Shown: in pieces, positions 26,601 through 41,003 of the stretch | How the letters are laid out: every line of letters begins with the position of its first letter | Position numbering within the stretch: the stretch's first letter is position 1 | Assembly: GCF_002443255.2 (NCBI RefSeq) | Contig: NW_019211455.1 | Span: forward strand, 48,853,489 to 48,917,488 | Reading direction: 5' to 3' | Source: Varroa destructor | Taxonomy: Eukaryota; Arthropoda; Arachnida; Mesostigmata; Varroidae | Length of the DNA: 64,000 nt | Made by a program: the position numbers and the translations under genes | The notes under the pieces: generated by a model | Told to the model about the DNA's origin: nothing | The model's input: only the letters and a program-made list of their open reading frames with translations | Database searches by the model: none

Positions 26601-26878
26601 TATAAACTGTAACACAGGCCTAAGCTGCCTGTATTTCCTTATATCTTAAAACTTTATAAGGGTACATAATGTTTCAACATATATGCCTGTCGGCGAAACA
26701 CAAAGAGCAAGTAAAATTAAATACTTGTACTGTATGTGGTAGCTAATGTGCTTTATCGCTTGCTAATTTACAGGGTCAACAGGAGGTGAAAGAATGTCAT
26801 TGGCATCCACAAATGCCTGGAGTCCTTCTCAGTACGGCGCACAGTGGATTCAACGTTTTCCGAACCATCAGCGTATGA
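23697..26878 (+). CDS. GRWD1: Glutamate-rich WD repeat-containing protein 1
   Basis: Nuclear and nucleolar WD40 chaperone of the Rrb1 family, acting in ribosomal protein uL3 handling, histone binding and chromatin replication. Seven exons (23697-23895, 24124-24336, 24539-24758, 24964-25136, 25547-26028, 26297-26428, 26774-26878) join in phase to 507 residues, longer than the 446 of human GRWD1. The N-terminal 66 residues are highly acidic, with runs such as [23 protein letters not shown]1C-type histone-H4-binding segment follows ([20 protein letters not shown]), then a second Asp run (about residue 166) coded by GAC/GAT repeats, then the WD40 propeller with [39 protein letters not shown] and [11 protein letters not shown]. 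The last residues (FNVFRTISV) match the family end closely. The start ATG is the first in frame; the two preceding codons are GTG ACG. Confidence 0.96.
24625..24662 (+). repeat. GAC/GAT trinucleotide run inside GRWD1
   Basis: Coding trinucleotide repeat for eight consecutive aspartates, followed by more acidic codons. Likely length-variable between individuals or species. Confidence 0.8.
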
Positions 26879-26974
26879 AACCACATTTGAACTTGTCACT
26901 GGTAAAAATAGTAACAGGTTTTAATGATTTTCTCAATTTAGCCTTGTTTAAAAAAATGTTCTTTAATAATTATA

Positions 26975-27047
26975 ATAAACACACTATATAATAACAGCGT
27001 TGTAGGATACACACGTGTAAAGTATATTCATGTAGATCAATAATAAA
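26975..27047 (+). promoter_or_regulatory. Probable GRWD1 poly(A) signals
   Basis: AATAAA hexamers occur near 26975 and at 27042-27047, about 100 and 165 bases after the stop. Confidence 0.5.
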
Positions 27048-28045
27048 TGGTTGTGTTCGATGAAAAATCCATATATTTTGAACGGCTGGTTTTATTCATG
27101 CTTCTCTTTCAATTCTACTTAGTATTTTTAATGCATTATACGTATAAGAGCACCGCAAACAATGCATAATTTCGTTGTAATACCGATGCCGGTTGACGTT
27201 TCATCATAATAATAATAATAAGATAAAGATAATTCCTATATTGCTTTATGCTATAAATTATACTTTCGTTGAATCCAAGTCGTTTCCATATAAAAATAGA
27301 CAACCTAAAAGAAAATGCTTAGCAGCCAGTTATTTTCAGTAAAAAATAACGCCAATGGAGTTTATTGCAAATAATTTCTTGCAATGATACGAACTTCTGA
27401 GTGACTGCAACAGTAATGTTCAATGTTTCTTTTGTCCAAACAATGTTCCACGGATTCGACAAATGTCGGGCAAAACGGTTACGTGTTTTTCTGTTGTCAA
27501 TTCTATATTTCCTTTAGCAATTCACCAGCTATCCAAAGCGTCCATGAAATAACCAAACGGTTGCTACACATTTTGAAAATAACGAGTCTACAGTTAGAAA
27601 TGTATTTACAAAAATGCAAATAAAGTTGACTTATGCCTGACCCCACAATTCTTGATAAACCCACGCATCATATATTTTATGCGTTACAGACATCAACAGT
27701 CTCCAAAAATTTACGGGCAGGTTTTCCAATTGCAGCTGTGCTAATGCTTGTGTAGTCGAAAGAATGGAACTTTTGTATATATCATTGTTTTTCTATTTTT
27801 CATCTAACTTAACGAATCGAATTTGCCTGGCATTTTACGGCTCCAGCGAAGTTTGCTTAGCCGAGGCTAATTTTCGCTTGTTTACAACAATCTGGTTTAA
27901 CTAGTTGGTTAACAGACATTGTGCAATAATTTTTCTTCTCTAATTATAACACGTCCAGCCTTTTCACTCCATTTGTTTCTTTTGGGTAAAAAAGACCTCG
28001 GGTTCAGATGATCTCCAATGAAATGAATATATAATATTCACCTCA

Positions 28046-28047
<2 letters not shown>

Positions 28048-28113
<66 letters not shown>
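28048..28113. repeat. (TA)n microsatellite
   Basis: More than 30 uninterrupted TA units. Confidence 0.95.
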
Positions 28114-30800
28114 TTTAAGCTTCACTCGTTCTCCATATGTTCACTTCTTCCTTGGTTTTATCAATAATAGACTTTCATCAATCAATAGTTTTAACGATAA
28201 GCGTTCGCCGAAAAATGTCTGCGATGAATAAACGTAGACAGTCTAACCACTAAAGACTACGCGTCCGCTGTAACCAGCCTCGAAGCCTCTTCGTGGCATC
28301 ATTTATCTTTTCTCTATAGTATTCTACCCTTCTTATAAGTCACAGACAATAGTAATTCTTTATATAACTATTATTACACGAAATATATTCACTTCTATAT
28401 TATGGGGTATATATATATGTATATATATACTTGGCTCATTGCGTGAACTCAGGTTTTTTAGTTTTCTCTTCTTCGTCGTCTTGTTTATTTATGTAAAACG
28501 TGTTTGCTTTAAACTTCCATAATCGCTTATTAATTACTAGTTTAATTCCATACTGGTCTCTGCTACCAAAAAACTTAAAATTTTGTTGACTCATCCTTTT
28601 GCTTTTTGCATTTTTTTTTTTCAAGTGCCTATTTTTCCTGTATTTCCAACTTTCTGTTCAAATATCGCGCTGCCCAGCCTAACATTGTTATCATTTATTA
28701 TTTCTTAAGCTATTAGCTTGTAACAAAAATATAATACAGATAGATTTTTCCCTACATGCTAGAGTCACCTGCGTTGTGTCTTTCTTGTAATCAATCAGCA
28801 TCAATCTTCACAAGCCTACCTCATTCTCGTTGTATTTCGTCTTCCAAACGTGCTACGGAAAAGAGTTAAATACTCTTTCCAAGAATTCTTTTGACAGTGC
28901 TGCGCTAAAAAGAGCATTCAACATTTGCGTAATTTCATCGTTAGATGTTGACCTTGCCACTATATCCGTATCTCACACGCGCTTTACAGATAAACCGTTC
29001 TCGTTGAATATTTCGACGACACAGTTTCACCTTATATACCTATATTTTTTCACTTTTTTAGAATGCATGCATATCTTCATGCGTCTTTCATTGCGACTTC
29101 CCGCTGGGATTTCACTCATAGGTACATTATTGAAAAGAATTAACCGCAAGAAAACAATTTTGATTGTTTTTTGCAACGGCGCACGCCGTAGCCGTTCTTT
29201 AATAAAGAAACCTGTTCTTTGCCGCCATCATCATCAATTTGTTCTACAACGGAGTTTCGGGTCTCTATGAGCAATTGAGGTAGACTATAATAGATTTGTC
29301 TCTATATATCATTGCCAACCTGATATTTATCAAGTTGATCGTTGGTCAGTACCCGCTTAGCTTCCAGACGTTAATAACACTGCAAACCATGTTCAAACTA
29401 ATGTTTTCTTGATCTGCTAGTCGCTATGTCTTCGCTACATGATCGCCGGTAACATATTCTTGTCCATACGTTCAACCGTATGCTATGTGTTACGTCCACC
29501 CCTTTTATATACAACAGTCAAAATCAACGAGCGTTCACAGGTAATAACACGCAAACGCTGACCTCATCTTCTCACTTCAGCATATCGTGTCCGCTTTCTA
29601 TCGTATTCTTTTATCTAGCTTTGCATTTCATTGACATTATATTCAGCCGTTGGCCATAGAACTGCTACTGCTTACAGTAGTACGTACTTTATGTAAATCC
29701 GATAATGTTTTTATATATATCGCGACACAGTTATTTTATTACACTGTTATATGTTTTGCTTCTTTACCATAATTTGAGTGAGCTCTTTCGCCTTTAGGCA
29801 ACAGGGCCCTCCATAAAATGACGTAACTCCACAAATTGACGCGCTCACTTTAGTACGACCAAATCATAAACAGACCAGGCATACGCGCGCCTATAGCAAC
29901 GACTGCCATCACCCCTGGTTCATGCCGCCCCACACCTCACATAGCTACTAACACAGACAAAAAAACACAGGAGATGAAATCGCTATTTAGAAAATAGCAT
30001 GTTCAAATACCTTTCTCGTATTCGGTCAGCTAAAAATGACCTGCTTCTGCTTAGTGAACTACCAACAAGGTTGTCATGCCGAAATTAAATTGAGAAATTT
30101 ATAGAGTTCACTTTTTTTTTTGACAATATACTCCTCTAATGCGAGTTTATGAGAAAAAGTAAGCCATAATTCAAATTCCCATTGAGATACGCCTCTATTC
30201 GTGTATCTTATGCACATCTATGCCTTTTACGATTACCTACTCTTTCACGGTTCTATGTTCAGTAAAGAACCACGACAAACACAAGTGTCACATATATATT
30301 ACGGATATCTATTTATAAACAAATGATAAACAAGGCAGAAACAAAAAAAAATAATGTACATACATTAGCTCACAGCTGTTGCTGCAGCTGCCGTTGCCAT
30401 CGCGTTGTCGACCGCGAAAATAATTTCATTTTGAGGCATGGACGTGCGAAAAGTCCTATAGCCTTACTGTGGACATCGTTTTTTTGTTGAGCAGTGGTCG
30501 GAATTTATCTAGTATCTACAGCACTCATTTACCGGTTACATTGTTTTCAGTAGCGTGAAGAAATGTAGAATTTTTCCCCCTTTTTTACTCTTACCACATA
30601 TAAGAGTAGCTGTGACAAAAGCGAGCGGGAGTTTTCTCCAATCAACACTAGAGTCCGAATCAATATAATGTATCTCTTTACGGACATCTTGTTAGCTGAA
30701 TCGACTCGGTGAGTGGAAACATAAGCGACGACCTCCTGACCATCTTGTTCCCTCTTTATGCCCGTCCAACTCCACTTCGGTCGACAACTCAGTAGATTGA

Positions 30801-30852
30801 AGCGTCCGCTAGATCCGCTAGCGTCCGCCGATAGATTAGCGTCCGCTAGCTC
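30801..30852. repeat. Short tandem repeat of an AGCGTCCGCT unit
   Basis: Three diverged copies of agcgtccgct occur within about 50 bases, the outer two preceded by tagatt. Confidence 0.6.
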
Positions 30853-31876
30853 GGTGCAGAAGTAAGTTTTCTTAATTTATAGGAGTAATATCATAGCTAG
30901 CCTTATTGTAGCCACCGTGTAGTTATTCTCATGCACAATTCTTACGTCGTCGGTCATCATCACCACCATCATCGTTTGAATAACAATATTTTTATCTATG
31001 ATAGGACTAGCGACCAAACGAGGTGTAGGCAGCGCGTACCGCAGCATATTTCTGTGCTTTCAACATTCGTCCGTTGCCGTTAAAGCAGGCAGATTCGTGA
31101 AGTGCGAATGAACAACAGAGACGCGCAGTGTAGAAATACTTGAAAACAATGCAAACGGTATGTACTCCGTTTGGCATGGATAAATTAATTAGATTAGCTA
31201 GTGGAGTCCATAATACATGGTAAGTGATTTCTGGCGTCCATTCGGCACGGTTCTTTCTGTTCCCGCTGTACGAATTGGTTGCTTGTATATCTTGGCGACA
31301 GCGGATTGCTTAGCAAAGTCGACAACTCGTACGAATGGCTTCGAACAGCTATTATAACGATATATAAATGACGCGACTGTCGATATTGCAATCAAATTTA
31401 CGTGGTTCGCTTTCAAAAGCACCGCCGCCCGTTACGCGATTGTTTGAGGGCGCCGGCTGAATCACTGGGCTATAGACCGGTCCGCTTGCGTAAATGTTCG
31501 AATAAACTCTGCGAGAAAGACAACAGGGAAATAGAAAAAAATGAAATCAATTTCAAACAAATATATGATATAGTTTTCGAGCAATTGCTGTGAGAAAAAG
31601 ACGTTGCAAAATATGTTCTGTTTAAAAAATGGGAATCGACTTAGTTAAAATGTGGCGTCGATCTTTTACAGCTAAGCATTAGTGCTTTATACGCTCTAAA
31701 GAGCGAAAGATTAAGGCTCAAGACATATATATTAAAACTAGCTTATGATAATATTACACGTGTGAAGTATAGTAATTGTATTAATGTGGTACAAGATATT
31801 AAAGCACACTCGTTACTTTTACTTTTGGTTATATTTTTGTTTTTCACTGCCCTAATTAACTTGCTGGGAAAATGAC

Positions 31877-34800
31877 TTATCCACTTACTTTGAAGTATGG
31901 TCGAAAAAATTTAATATCTTGCTGCATATGGTCCCTAAAGTCTTGGATCTGGGCCCCATCTAAACTTAACTTAGGCAGCAGTTCGTTGCTCAGAAACAAA
32001 AGAAGCTCTTCTCGCTGGAATATAGTGAAACAAGTGGATTTCAGTTAGAATGCGTGCAGAGTTCTCCTTATTAGGTAGACAAATGATAAAGCATATTACT
32101 TCAGACATCCGCATATAACTGCTTTGTCAGATAACACTTTGCCGCATAAATTTAAAATATGTAATATGATATACTATAGGTCTGACTCTATAATGAGTGA
32201 ACTATTTGTAAGAGAAGCAATCTAACACTTCAGTTCTGAGGAATTGTTTTAGTTTTCTTTTAAGTTTCACGACTTACCCGAGCCTTGAAAATACTCTGGA
32301 CGCAGTGTGCGCTTTCAGTAAGGACGAGTGCTGTCTGCGCATCTGTTAGGTCAAATGTGTCCTTAAGTGGTGCCTGGAAGCAGGCTGGAAGTATGGCGTC
32401 GTACATAAAACGTATGAATGCAACATTGTTTGAGCATTTTCCCCAGGATTCGACCATTTTCCGTAGAATCGAGAAGCATGTTTTTTGCGCTACAGGGTCA
32501 GGAAAATCGACGGCACCTTGAATGATCGTGCTGAACACCTTCTCCAACTGCAGGGTTTCTTGGGGCGATATTACTTCGGTTAAAATGTCCGCCGAGACCA
32601 TAGCTTGGATAAGCCCAAAATACGCCCGCTGCAGAGTTTGACGATCTTTGAGTGACACTTGGTCGCTGGACTCTATCGGTACTTCGAGGCACTTAAAAAT
32701 TAACTGCACCGTCGGTAAAAAGAGGTCCCGCATCAACGGTACACTGCTTTGCATGATCGGCAGATTCTCCCGTTTGAATTTGGCTAGAATTTGGCTAATC
32801 AGCGGGATGGTTTCCTGAAGCGGACGAGTCCGTTCCAACAGATTCACACACGGCTGTGGTATCGGCTGTTGTGCGTTCTGTACACCCAGCATGGTTCCCA
32901 GCGTATGAGACATAAATGGGATCAGCTCGCTGCTGTGCAAACAGACAACCATACGATGCAAAAACTGTCGTAACGCCGTATGCACCGAGGCAACGGCCGG
33001 ATCGTCTGTGGGATTCGCTAGTGTTAAAGCTTTACCAAACACCGATATTGCCTCAATGTAGATCTCTACGCAGCAACATGCCCGCATCGTCTGGATGCTC
33101 GTAAACGCTTTGCTCGTCCGGGATGTTAATGCAATGGCATGGCACATCTGCTCAGCCATCTGCTGACGAAGAGGCGACTGGAGCGGTTGAAGCATCAACT
33201 GGCTTTCATACATTGTGTAACTCTGCATGAGAGGAGACAATAACTGGCGTAGTAGCTGTTCTTTTTTTTCCGTAGAGTATTGACCAGTAATGATCAGGAC
33301 TGCCGTCGCCTCGTATAAGTACAGCTGGTCATCAGCAGACAACTTATTCGGATCCATTGCCTGATTGAATTCCGGCAGCAGCAGCAGATCGTGAAGACGA
33401 CACAGGATCTCTTCAACGTAGCCCTCGAGCTTGCTTTTGTTCGACTTGATCATTTTCGAGAAAAGATAACTGCAACGGGAGCGGACATTAGGGTTTGTCG
33501 AACGTAGACCACGCCCGTCAAGAAATGCTGCGATGATTGGTGGTAACATCTCTGCAGTAAACAACTTTTCAAACCGGGCGCATGTTTCGAAAAACTGCAA
33601 ACGTACAGATGTGTGCGGATGTGATGACACATTACTTGAAATGAGACTGGCAATCATCATCGAAATGACCTCACTGCTTTGTTGTGGGACGGCCTCACCT
33701 AGGAGGTAGAGGAAGGCGATAGCTACTTCAACATCCTGGAAAGGTAGAGTTTTCCACGTCGCCAGCGTAGTTCGTACAAGCTCTTGAACCACACTAAGAA
33801 CCAGTTCTTTATCCAGCTGTGCGATATTATCGAACAGAACCTTAAGGGTCCGACGAAACTCCATAAAGTCTGCTTCGTTCTCGCCAGCCGAGTCGAAATC
33901 GTAATCCGGCTCAAACTTGTACTTAGTCACGATCACATAGAGGATGCGCCGCACAATATCCCTTTGCACTCCGCTATACGGTCGTTGCTTCATGAACTGC
34001 AGATACTCCCTAATGCCTTCACTAACTGCGCCAGACACATCGTCATCTGGATGGGCGAACAACTTTACCACAAGCGGAAATAGCCGTTGTTCAATAAGGT
34101 CCCATCCTGATTGCATAATCGCCATCTGCTCGGGGTCCAGATTACTATTCCTCCTTGGACTAACTCTGCAAACAACGAAAAAGCAAAAAAAAAGCAAACT
34201 GTATTAATATCATACAAGGCAGGAGCATACAATTGAATCTCCACTGAATTTGCGGGTACATTTAAACTGCCGCACAGAAACAGGTTGCAGCTTTGAATTG
34301 GATTTGAATACAAAAATAAATGGGGTTTACGCCATTTAAGCACTCACTTTTGACAGGACAATAATGCGTGCGTCATCATAAAGTTGAGCATTTTCGAGAG
34401 TTTAATGACAAAATCGATTTCGTCATCGGGTGTTGCAGGAGATACAGCTTCGAGTGTCGGCTGAAGAGCACCAAAAAGGCTGAGTACAAGTTGAATTTTA
34501 GCGGCAGGCTCCATTCCCTTGTGAACAATCTCCGTGAAGCATTCAACGGCTGCTTCACGTACTTCACCTTCACGAGCAAGAAACGTCAGTAGCAGTGACA
34601 TCATGCGCTCGTTAAATACGAGGCCAAGGTCTATCCACGACACGTACATACCGACTGTCTGTAAGCACTGAGCGTACACAGACGGCTCACAACCTGGCGA
34701 CATCTGTAAAATATACACGTGACAATCACATTGTCTGTCATTCGAAACTTGCTTTTATACCCCGATAAGTGATCTGAGTAACACTACATTCGTTTGACAA

Positions 34801-35798
34801 CTTTAAATCTTTATGCCAATTTCAATTTCTAAAGACATCTTCATTCATAATTGGTCTATCAGCATCAATTGATAAATGCATTACGATATTTTAAGGGTCA
34901 CTAAGTCCCTTAACAACTGACTCAATGCCCGTTTGCCGCTAAAATTACCCTTTATTCAATATTCAGCAGTACTCACCAGAATGTTATACCACGTGTCGAC
35001 GATCTGGGGTACGCACGTTTCGCGCATAGAATCTTTAATAAAAGTGCCCCGGGCAGCCTCCTTTGGGGTGCGATGCATATCCCTCTCCGCTATGTCCTGA
35101 TTAATCGCTGTTAGAATGCGCAAGTAAAGGTCCCAGGCTGGCTTCATCGTGATCGACATCAAATCGCAGAAGAATGTCCGCCAGCGCGTCGGGAAATCAA
35201 CAACCACAATCTGTGTGACAATGTATGCGAATTTGTTTGACACGAAGACTGCATCGCGCGGCCGATCAGCCTGGCCGGCACGAGTCATCCATTGCGTCAC
35301 CATCATCCGCAGAATATTCTGCTCCTGCTCCCCGGCTGTCGCATACTGGGTCTTCACATAGTGCTCAATCACGTTTAAACAGACAAATCGACTTGCATCG
35401 TCCCTAATATAGAGAAAGACGTTATAAACAACTATTACAAAGATTCTTATACACAGGAAGACGTTCGTAGTGCACAGTAAGATACTGGATATATAAAAAT
35501 TCAGAAGGGTAAGAAATTATCTCCTTCTATGGTAAATATGGCACTCGACCAAGCGTTGCAGATATACCGAAATGGTGTTTCATAAATAATTACATGATCG
35601 TATTTCAAGCCCTTTTCGTATAGCTTTGCAAGATTGCACATATCAGGGAAATTTGACTTACATGTCTGTTGTTGTGACTACCGACACGCACTGCTGCCAA
35701 CCATCAGGCAACCGCTTCAGTTGTTCGAAGTACTCGAGCACACGTTGGTGGCTCGCAGCGTCGCCCATAGTGAGGAACCCGCGCACGACTTCCTCCAT
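31877..35798 (-). CDS. XPOT: Exportin-T (tRNA exportin)
   Basis: Karyopherin-beta family receptor that carries mature tRNA with RanGTP out of the nucleus. Five minus-strand exons (35798-35662, 35403-34977, 34703-34348, 34165-32278, 32014-31877) join in phase to 981 residues; human XPOT has 962. Matches along the length include HQRVLEYFEQLKRLPDGWQQ, WDLYLRILTAINQDI with FIKDSMRETCVPQIVDTWY, MYVSWIDLGLVFNERM, HTSVRLQFFETCARFEKLFT, FLDGRGLRSTNPNVRSR, LTSRTSKAFTSIQTMRACCC and FPDPVAQKTCFSILRKMVES. The protein is built of helical HEAT repeats. The start ATG follows directly on a strong acceptor (pyrimidine tract then ggcag), so a leader exon lies upstream (candidate ending at 41004). The end is uncertain: AAA/GTAAGT at 31888 is a perfect donor, so reading on to the TAA at 31877 may be intron retention and a short last exon may be missing. 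Confidence 0.94.
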
Positions 35799-38700
35799 CT
35801 GCCAAAAGTAAATCAAGCAAACAACAACAAAAAAAAACTAAGTAACTAAGCTAAAACTGTATAAAGTGTCCGTACATATATTTGTTCAGACCAAAACTGA
35901 AAAATTAGCTTTCATGAATATTTCAACAAATTACAGTATCACTAGTATACGCTTATTATGCACGGTTATACCCTTAGGTAGAAGTGATATTACTACAAGA
36001 GGCATGTCAGCAAACGTATAAGACTGTAGATTAAGGAACACACGTTAAGATGACAATGGCAGGGTCGTAGGACCGTCTTCCCATGCTACTGAGACCCAAA
36101 AATGAGCTGATTCATAAGAAAGTCCATAAAATACGCTAATAATAATAATATATATATATATGTATTGATAGAAGTTTTTCATTGTTTAAAACCTTCCCAT
36201 TCAAAGATTTGTATAAAGAACGTCTTCTAATGAACGAGTATGACTTATAAGTGATTATTATGAGATATGATTATTATGAGTTATGAGACTTATGACTTAA
36301 TGAGTTCAGCTAGTTATAACCACAAGTTATACTGTAAAACTTTGCCTTTGATCTGACAGCTTTACATTACTTGTACATTATTCGTTCACATCTGTCAGTT
36401 GGTAACCATCTTTTGCAAAACTATTTGTGACCAGCTGTTTTCATACCTGTAGTAGCGCAGATGGTAACGAGTTTGCCTACATTATTTAGGGATACTTATA
36501 TGTTTAGGATTTTATTGACACGCTTCGAAAAAGCTTAATGGCTTGATTGCTGGATGTAAAATACGAAAAACAAATTACTTATAGATCGGAAACAACCACA
36601 AGCTCCTCTTTTTTCGCCTTTTTGGGCGATTTGAAGTGTCCTGCAGGTTACTTAGCAGTACCTTGTCTTTATGATTCCGCTTTTCCTATTTGTTCAAAGC
36701 AATTTGAACATATCACTCACTTTTCTATTTTGAATGTTCGACGGATTCTTTCATATATCACAATGATCGTACTTGTTAATGCGTGTTAATTTAACGACAA
36801 TGATGTTAAGCGATGCTCCTAATGCAGAGACAGATCACAACGATAACGACGCATCGTTGTCGTTTAGCGGACAGTGAATACTCTATATATAAAACAGGTT
36901 GCTTGCTTCAACTATTTCGAGTTATATTGACATGCTAATATTAAAAATTCCCATCTCTTTGTTGATTTAAAAAGAATCTCGAATTTTCAATATTTTCTAG
37001 CATCTTCATCTCCTGGAAATCATTATAACTTGCAAATTGAGCATGCCAATAACGGCCAAATGGAATTACAAAATTTTTGCTTAGTCAATTGTTCGAAGCG
37101 GGACCTCGAACATCTTGACATGTACGGCTATTGTTTTTTAGGTTTCAATAGATTTATCTCTTGTGAACGTTTGGTAAACAGGCTTTGCAATAATCATGAT
37201 CAAACAACAAAGATTATAGACATTAGAAAATATCACTATTATTACCATTAATTTTTGCTTCTATCAAATAGCGTCAATAGAGCTTCAGATTCATATAGGA
37301 GGGTAAAAATTGGTTAGATCAAATTATAGAATGCGGTTATGCCCCAACGACGTGAGCCAATATCTTTTCGTCAGTATATTTACTACCAATTATGTTCTAC
37401 CAGTTTTTCCATTGTTTTATACGCTTCAAGTTAGTCATTGACTAATTATTCTCGATAATATTATTTGACCATGATCAACATTCTCCAAACCTACGGTAGG
37501 TTTCTGAAACTTTCGAAACTTGAATATTCGCACCTCGTAAATTTGTCTGCCTTCATCCTCCTTTTTGATTCTTCAGTAATTCCAATAGTATGTTTTATGG
37601 TAGTGATTTTCTATAATGCAAAGTTCGACCGAAATGAGTGCTGCAAATCGAAAGGAAGGCGCTAGTGAATAAGGATGATCATATTTGGGAATTACGTTAT
37701 GCTTGACGATATCAGCTACGAGGGTTTTTGGAGATTCAATGCCCAAGCATTGCGGGCAAGGTGGACGGAAGATGATAACGATAAGAACGATATTCGAACG
37801 AGAGAGTGAAAGAAAGCGATAAGGCAGACTTGAGAATATTAAGATAACCGGTCATATAAAGACTTATGTACAATGAAGTGCAGTGAGATACTTAAAAAAA
37901 AAAACGAGAGAAATTAAAAGCAAAATTACTTCGCTGAATAAGCACAATGCTATCCTGAATGTTACAACAATACCTGAAAGTAAATCGAAGTGGAACCAAA
38001 GAACTACAAGACGAATAATCTTTTCAGAACCCGTATTACATAGCCATCGGACGACATATGCCGAAAAGTGCTACAGGAGCCTTGCGAGCTATGGCGATAT
38101 CATAGGAATGCACCTATCCTGAGACGACAGTGGATTGCAATGATTATTACAGAGTTGGGATATACATAATATAAATCGCTAGTCAGGCTTGGGGGCGGAG
38201 GGAGGGGTGTAATTGCTTATAAAATGCAGTGAAAACACCTCTGCAAAATCTCAAATATTACCCCACACGCTGTCATGAGGGGGGTGATCTCTATTGGTGG
38301 GTCTGACCAATTTACGAGAAAATGGAATATAATTTATCAGTTAACAGCTGAGTCCCCTGAGTGAGAGTGACGAACTCGGATCAGTGTCACCTTAACCTTA
38401 CGATTACCGCGCACCTTCCCAACAAAAGTAATGGCAATTAGACAAGGTATGTCGACATACCAACTTGCTGCTTGTAGCGGCTATTGGGCGCACGTGTACT
38501 CTTCATATGTCATACCACCGATGTTAAGTTAAGATGATATGGCCTCACAAAGACTTACTGTAGAACATTATGTTATGTGTTTAGTTTTGATAATGATCAC
38601 ATAAGCCAGCCTGAAGCTGCTACGTAAACATTCTACCACCCACGGAAGCAAAATTTGAAAACAATGTCACATTATATTCCGCAATACTTTCGCAATTACC

Positions 38701-41003
38701 GATATAGTTTTGTAGCATCTGATTTTCAGTGAATTGCTTTGATTATGCGTTAATAACTTCCTTCTAGACCACTCTTTCTTAGTAATTTAACTGCGAGTAA
38801 ACTCTTAAGCTCTATAAGAGCAGAACAATACTTGTGTAAAGCTACGACTCCTTGCGCCCGGTCGGTGGTCAACTCCTGAATTAATGTTTCAATCAAAGTC
38901 TATGCATTGAATTCATATCTATTTCGGTATAATTCATCATGGGGATGTCTCATTCGACCCAAAACGGACCTAATGCTTTATGCTAATATTTACACCACAC
39001 AAGCATGACCTGATTAATAATTACCACCAACGATTAGTTCCAACAACGATCTAATCAGCCAATGTTGTAATCACCGTAAATTTGAACGTAGACAGAAGAA
39101 CTAGGACTCTCGTAGTTCTCGTAGATCTACAAAGCGCAAACATCAGCTGTTTACAACAACAACATTAGCAATACCGTTGACACCACAACCGCAGTCAGCA
39201 CCTCGAAACATGTATCACCGAACTTTTGCTATGCCCATTAGCGTACAATTAGTAGCAACTATATTCCGTCACTCTTATTTCTCGACATACATAGTAGTGA
39301 ATATAGGTCCTGTTAGCTAGCTCCTGGGGCCAACCAGCTCACCATTGCATGACACACGGACATTACATTTTTGTGCGGACCCGTCCATTCACAGGTGAAC
39401 GGCACCAGTAACGGTAGCAGCACTAACTGACGATGTTTCTTGCGGTTGTCTTATTTCGCTAGCGTGTGTATGTATCAAAGTGTTGTTATCGTTGTTGTTT
39501 TGATGGTTGTTGTTGTACAACAAGTATTTACATTGGCATCGTTACACTTTGATTAAAAGTTGCAGCACTGTGGCATGGTCCTTAGACAGCACTAGGCAGG
39601 ACTAGCTGACTATGTACGTCTGCGTATCGTATATATTTGTGTATTTCCTATAAAGCTTCCGGAGCATTGACTGCACGGTTTCCGCTCAGATACCGATAAT
39701 ATTGCTCAGATGATCTCTCGTTATTATTATAGACCATCTGTGGGCGAAATTAAATAGGAAAAATTATATTTGGGCGGATGACTATTCAAACCGGGACAGC
39801 GAGCTGGTTTTCGAGACAATAGCGGTTGAGTGACTTTCACTCTAAGCATCCGGGCTGACCACTCGGTTAATATTATATTATCTATACTATTACACAGTTT
39901 CGTAAAAAACAACAGTTAGTTAGCACGGGAAATTCGAAGATGTTCTGCGAATATAGCAACAGGTATCAATAAATCGCGGCGATCGTACAGATGATATAGG
40001 CATAATACACGTTAAAGTGATGAAATTTTGCCATTCGTACATATACATATATATATAGTCGTCCGTGATGTTACCCGTTATGTGACAGCAACAACAAGCG
40101 ATAAATAACTGATGAAACGATTATAATTTGTAAGAATCATATTTACACGCTCGCTTCAGGCCAGAAGTTTTACATATCTTTATAATAGTAAAAACAGGTT
40201 AAGAATCTTTTGTCGGCTGTACGCTTTCTTGATAGTTCTAACAATTAGTTAACGTCTAGGCATCACAACTACTTCTTCCACAGAAAATTTCCAATGATAT
40301 ATATGAAAGAATCGTCACGATGATATCTATTGAACAGTACGTAACCAATAGTTGCATTATCGCTTTGCAGAAATGAATCAACAGCTATTGAAAATAGGTC
40401 AAAGTACGGTCTCGAGTTTCTTCTTTTACGGATTTGGTAGTTGGAACAGAGATGTACGTCAACTTAACTACCCTTTGAAGAAATAGATACATTTATAAAC
40501 CGAAGCGTGATCATGGCCAATTTTTCTGATAGCTTGCTGTCTATTATTTTAACTTAATTTCTATATCTATGTTCAACGTGAGATAACTGCCATATGGAAT
40601 GAGACAGAATTCTTCCGTCATCATTAAGGACATGTGGCAGGAAAGCTTTCGTACAAAAACAACACACTGTCATTCCTCTACTCTATATATACGCATATAT
40701 ATAGGCATTAGCATTGACAGTTCAACCGAGAGAAGATCACTCGTTGCTTGATTCCTCTGTTTATGTTGGCTTATATTGAATAATAACTACTGTGAATCGT
40801 TACTAATTACACTTGGATGACGGCGGCGACACGATGACATGGTGGTCGCCATTACTATTAGCTTAGGGAGCTATCATTATCATTGTTGCTGCTGCCGACA
40901 GCAGTAGCAGCGACAGTGAGCAGCTGCTTGGTTCCCCCGTTACCTATTGACTTTATTGTTTAATCCCGACCAAACAAGTCAGTCACTCTACTTTGATACT
41001 TAC

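Larger units (their letters stand above)
27048..31876. other. Long stretch between convergent genes, no supported gene
   Basis: AT-rich with a (TA)n tract and simple repeats. Two short open stretches ending in good splice donors occur back to back, one minus from an ATG at 30439 and one plus at 30668-30708. There is also a donor at about 30855 on the plus strand. These could be first exons, but no continuation was recognised. The 146-codon frame at 28830-29270 shows no family features. Confidence 0.35.

Noticed and set aside
28830..29270. 146-codon plus-strand frame
   Set aside because: Composition follows the AT-rich background (Phe, Ile, Ser, Leu), with no family feature or splice context.
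31402..31593. 63-codon plus-strand frame, basic
   Set aside because: No ATG start, no homologue recognised, and an overlapping open frame on the other strand; chance is likely.
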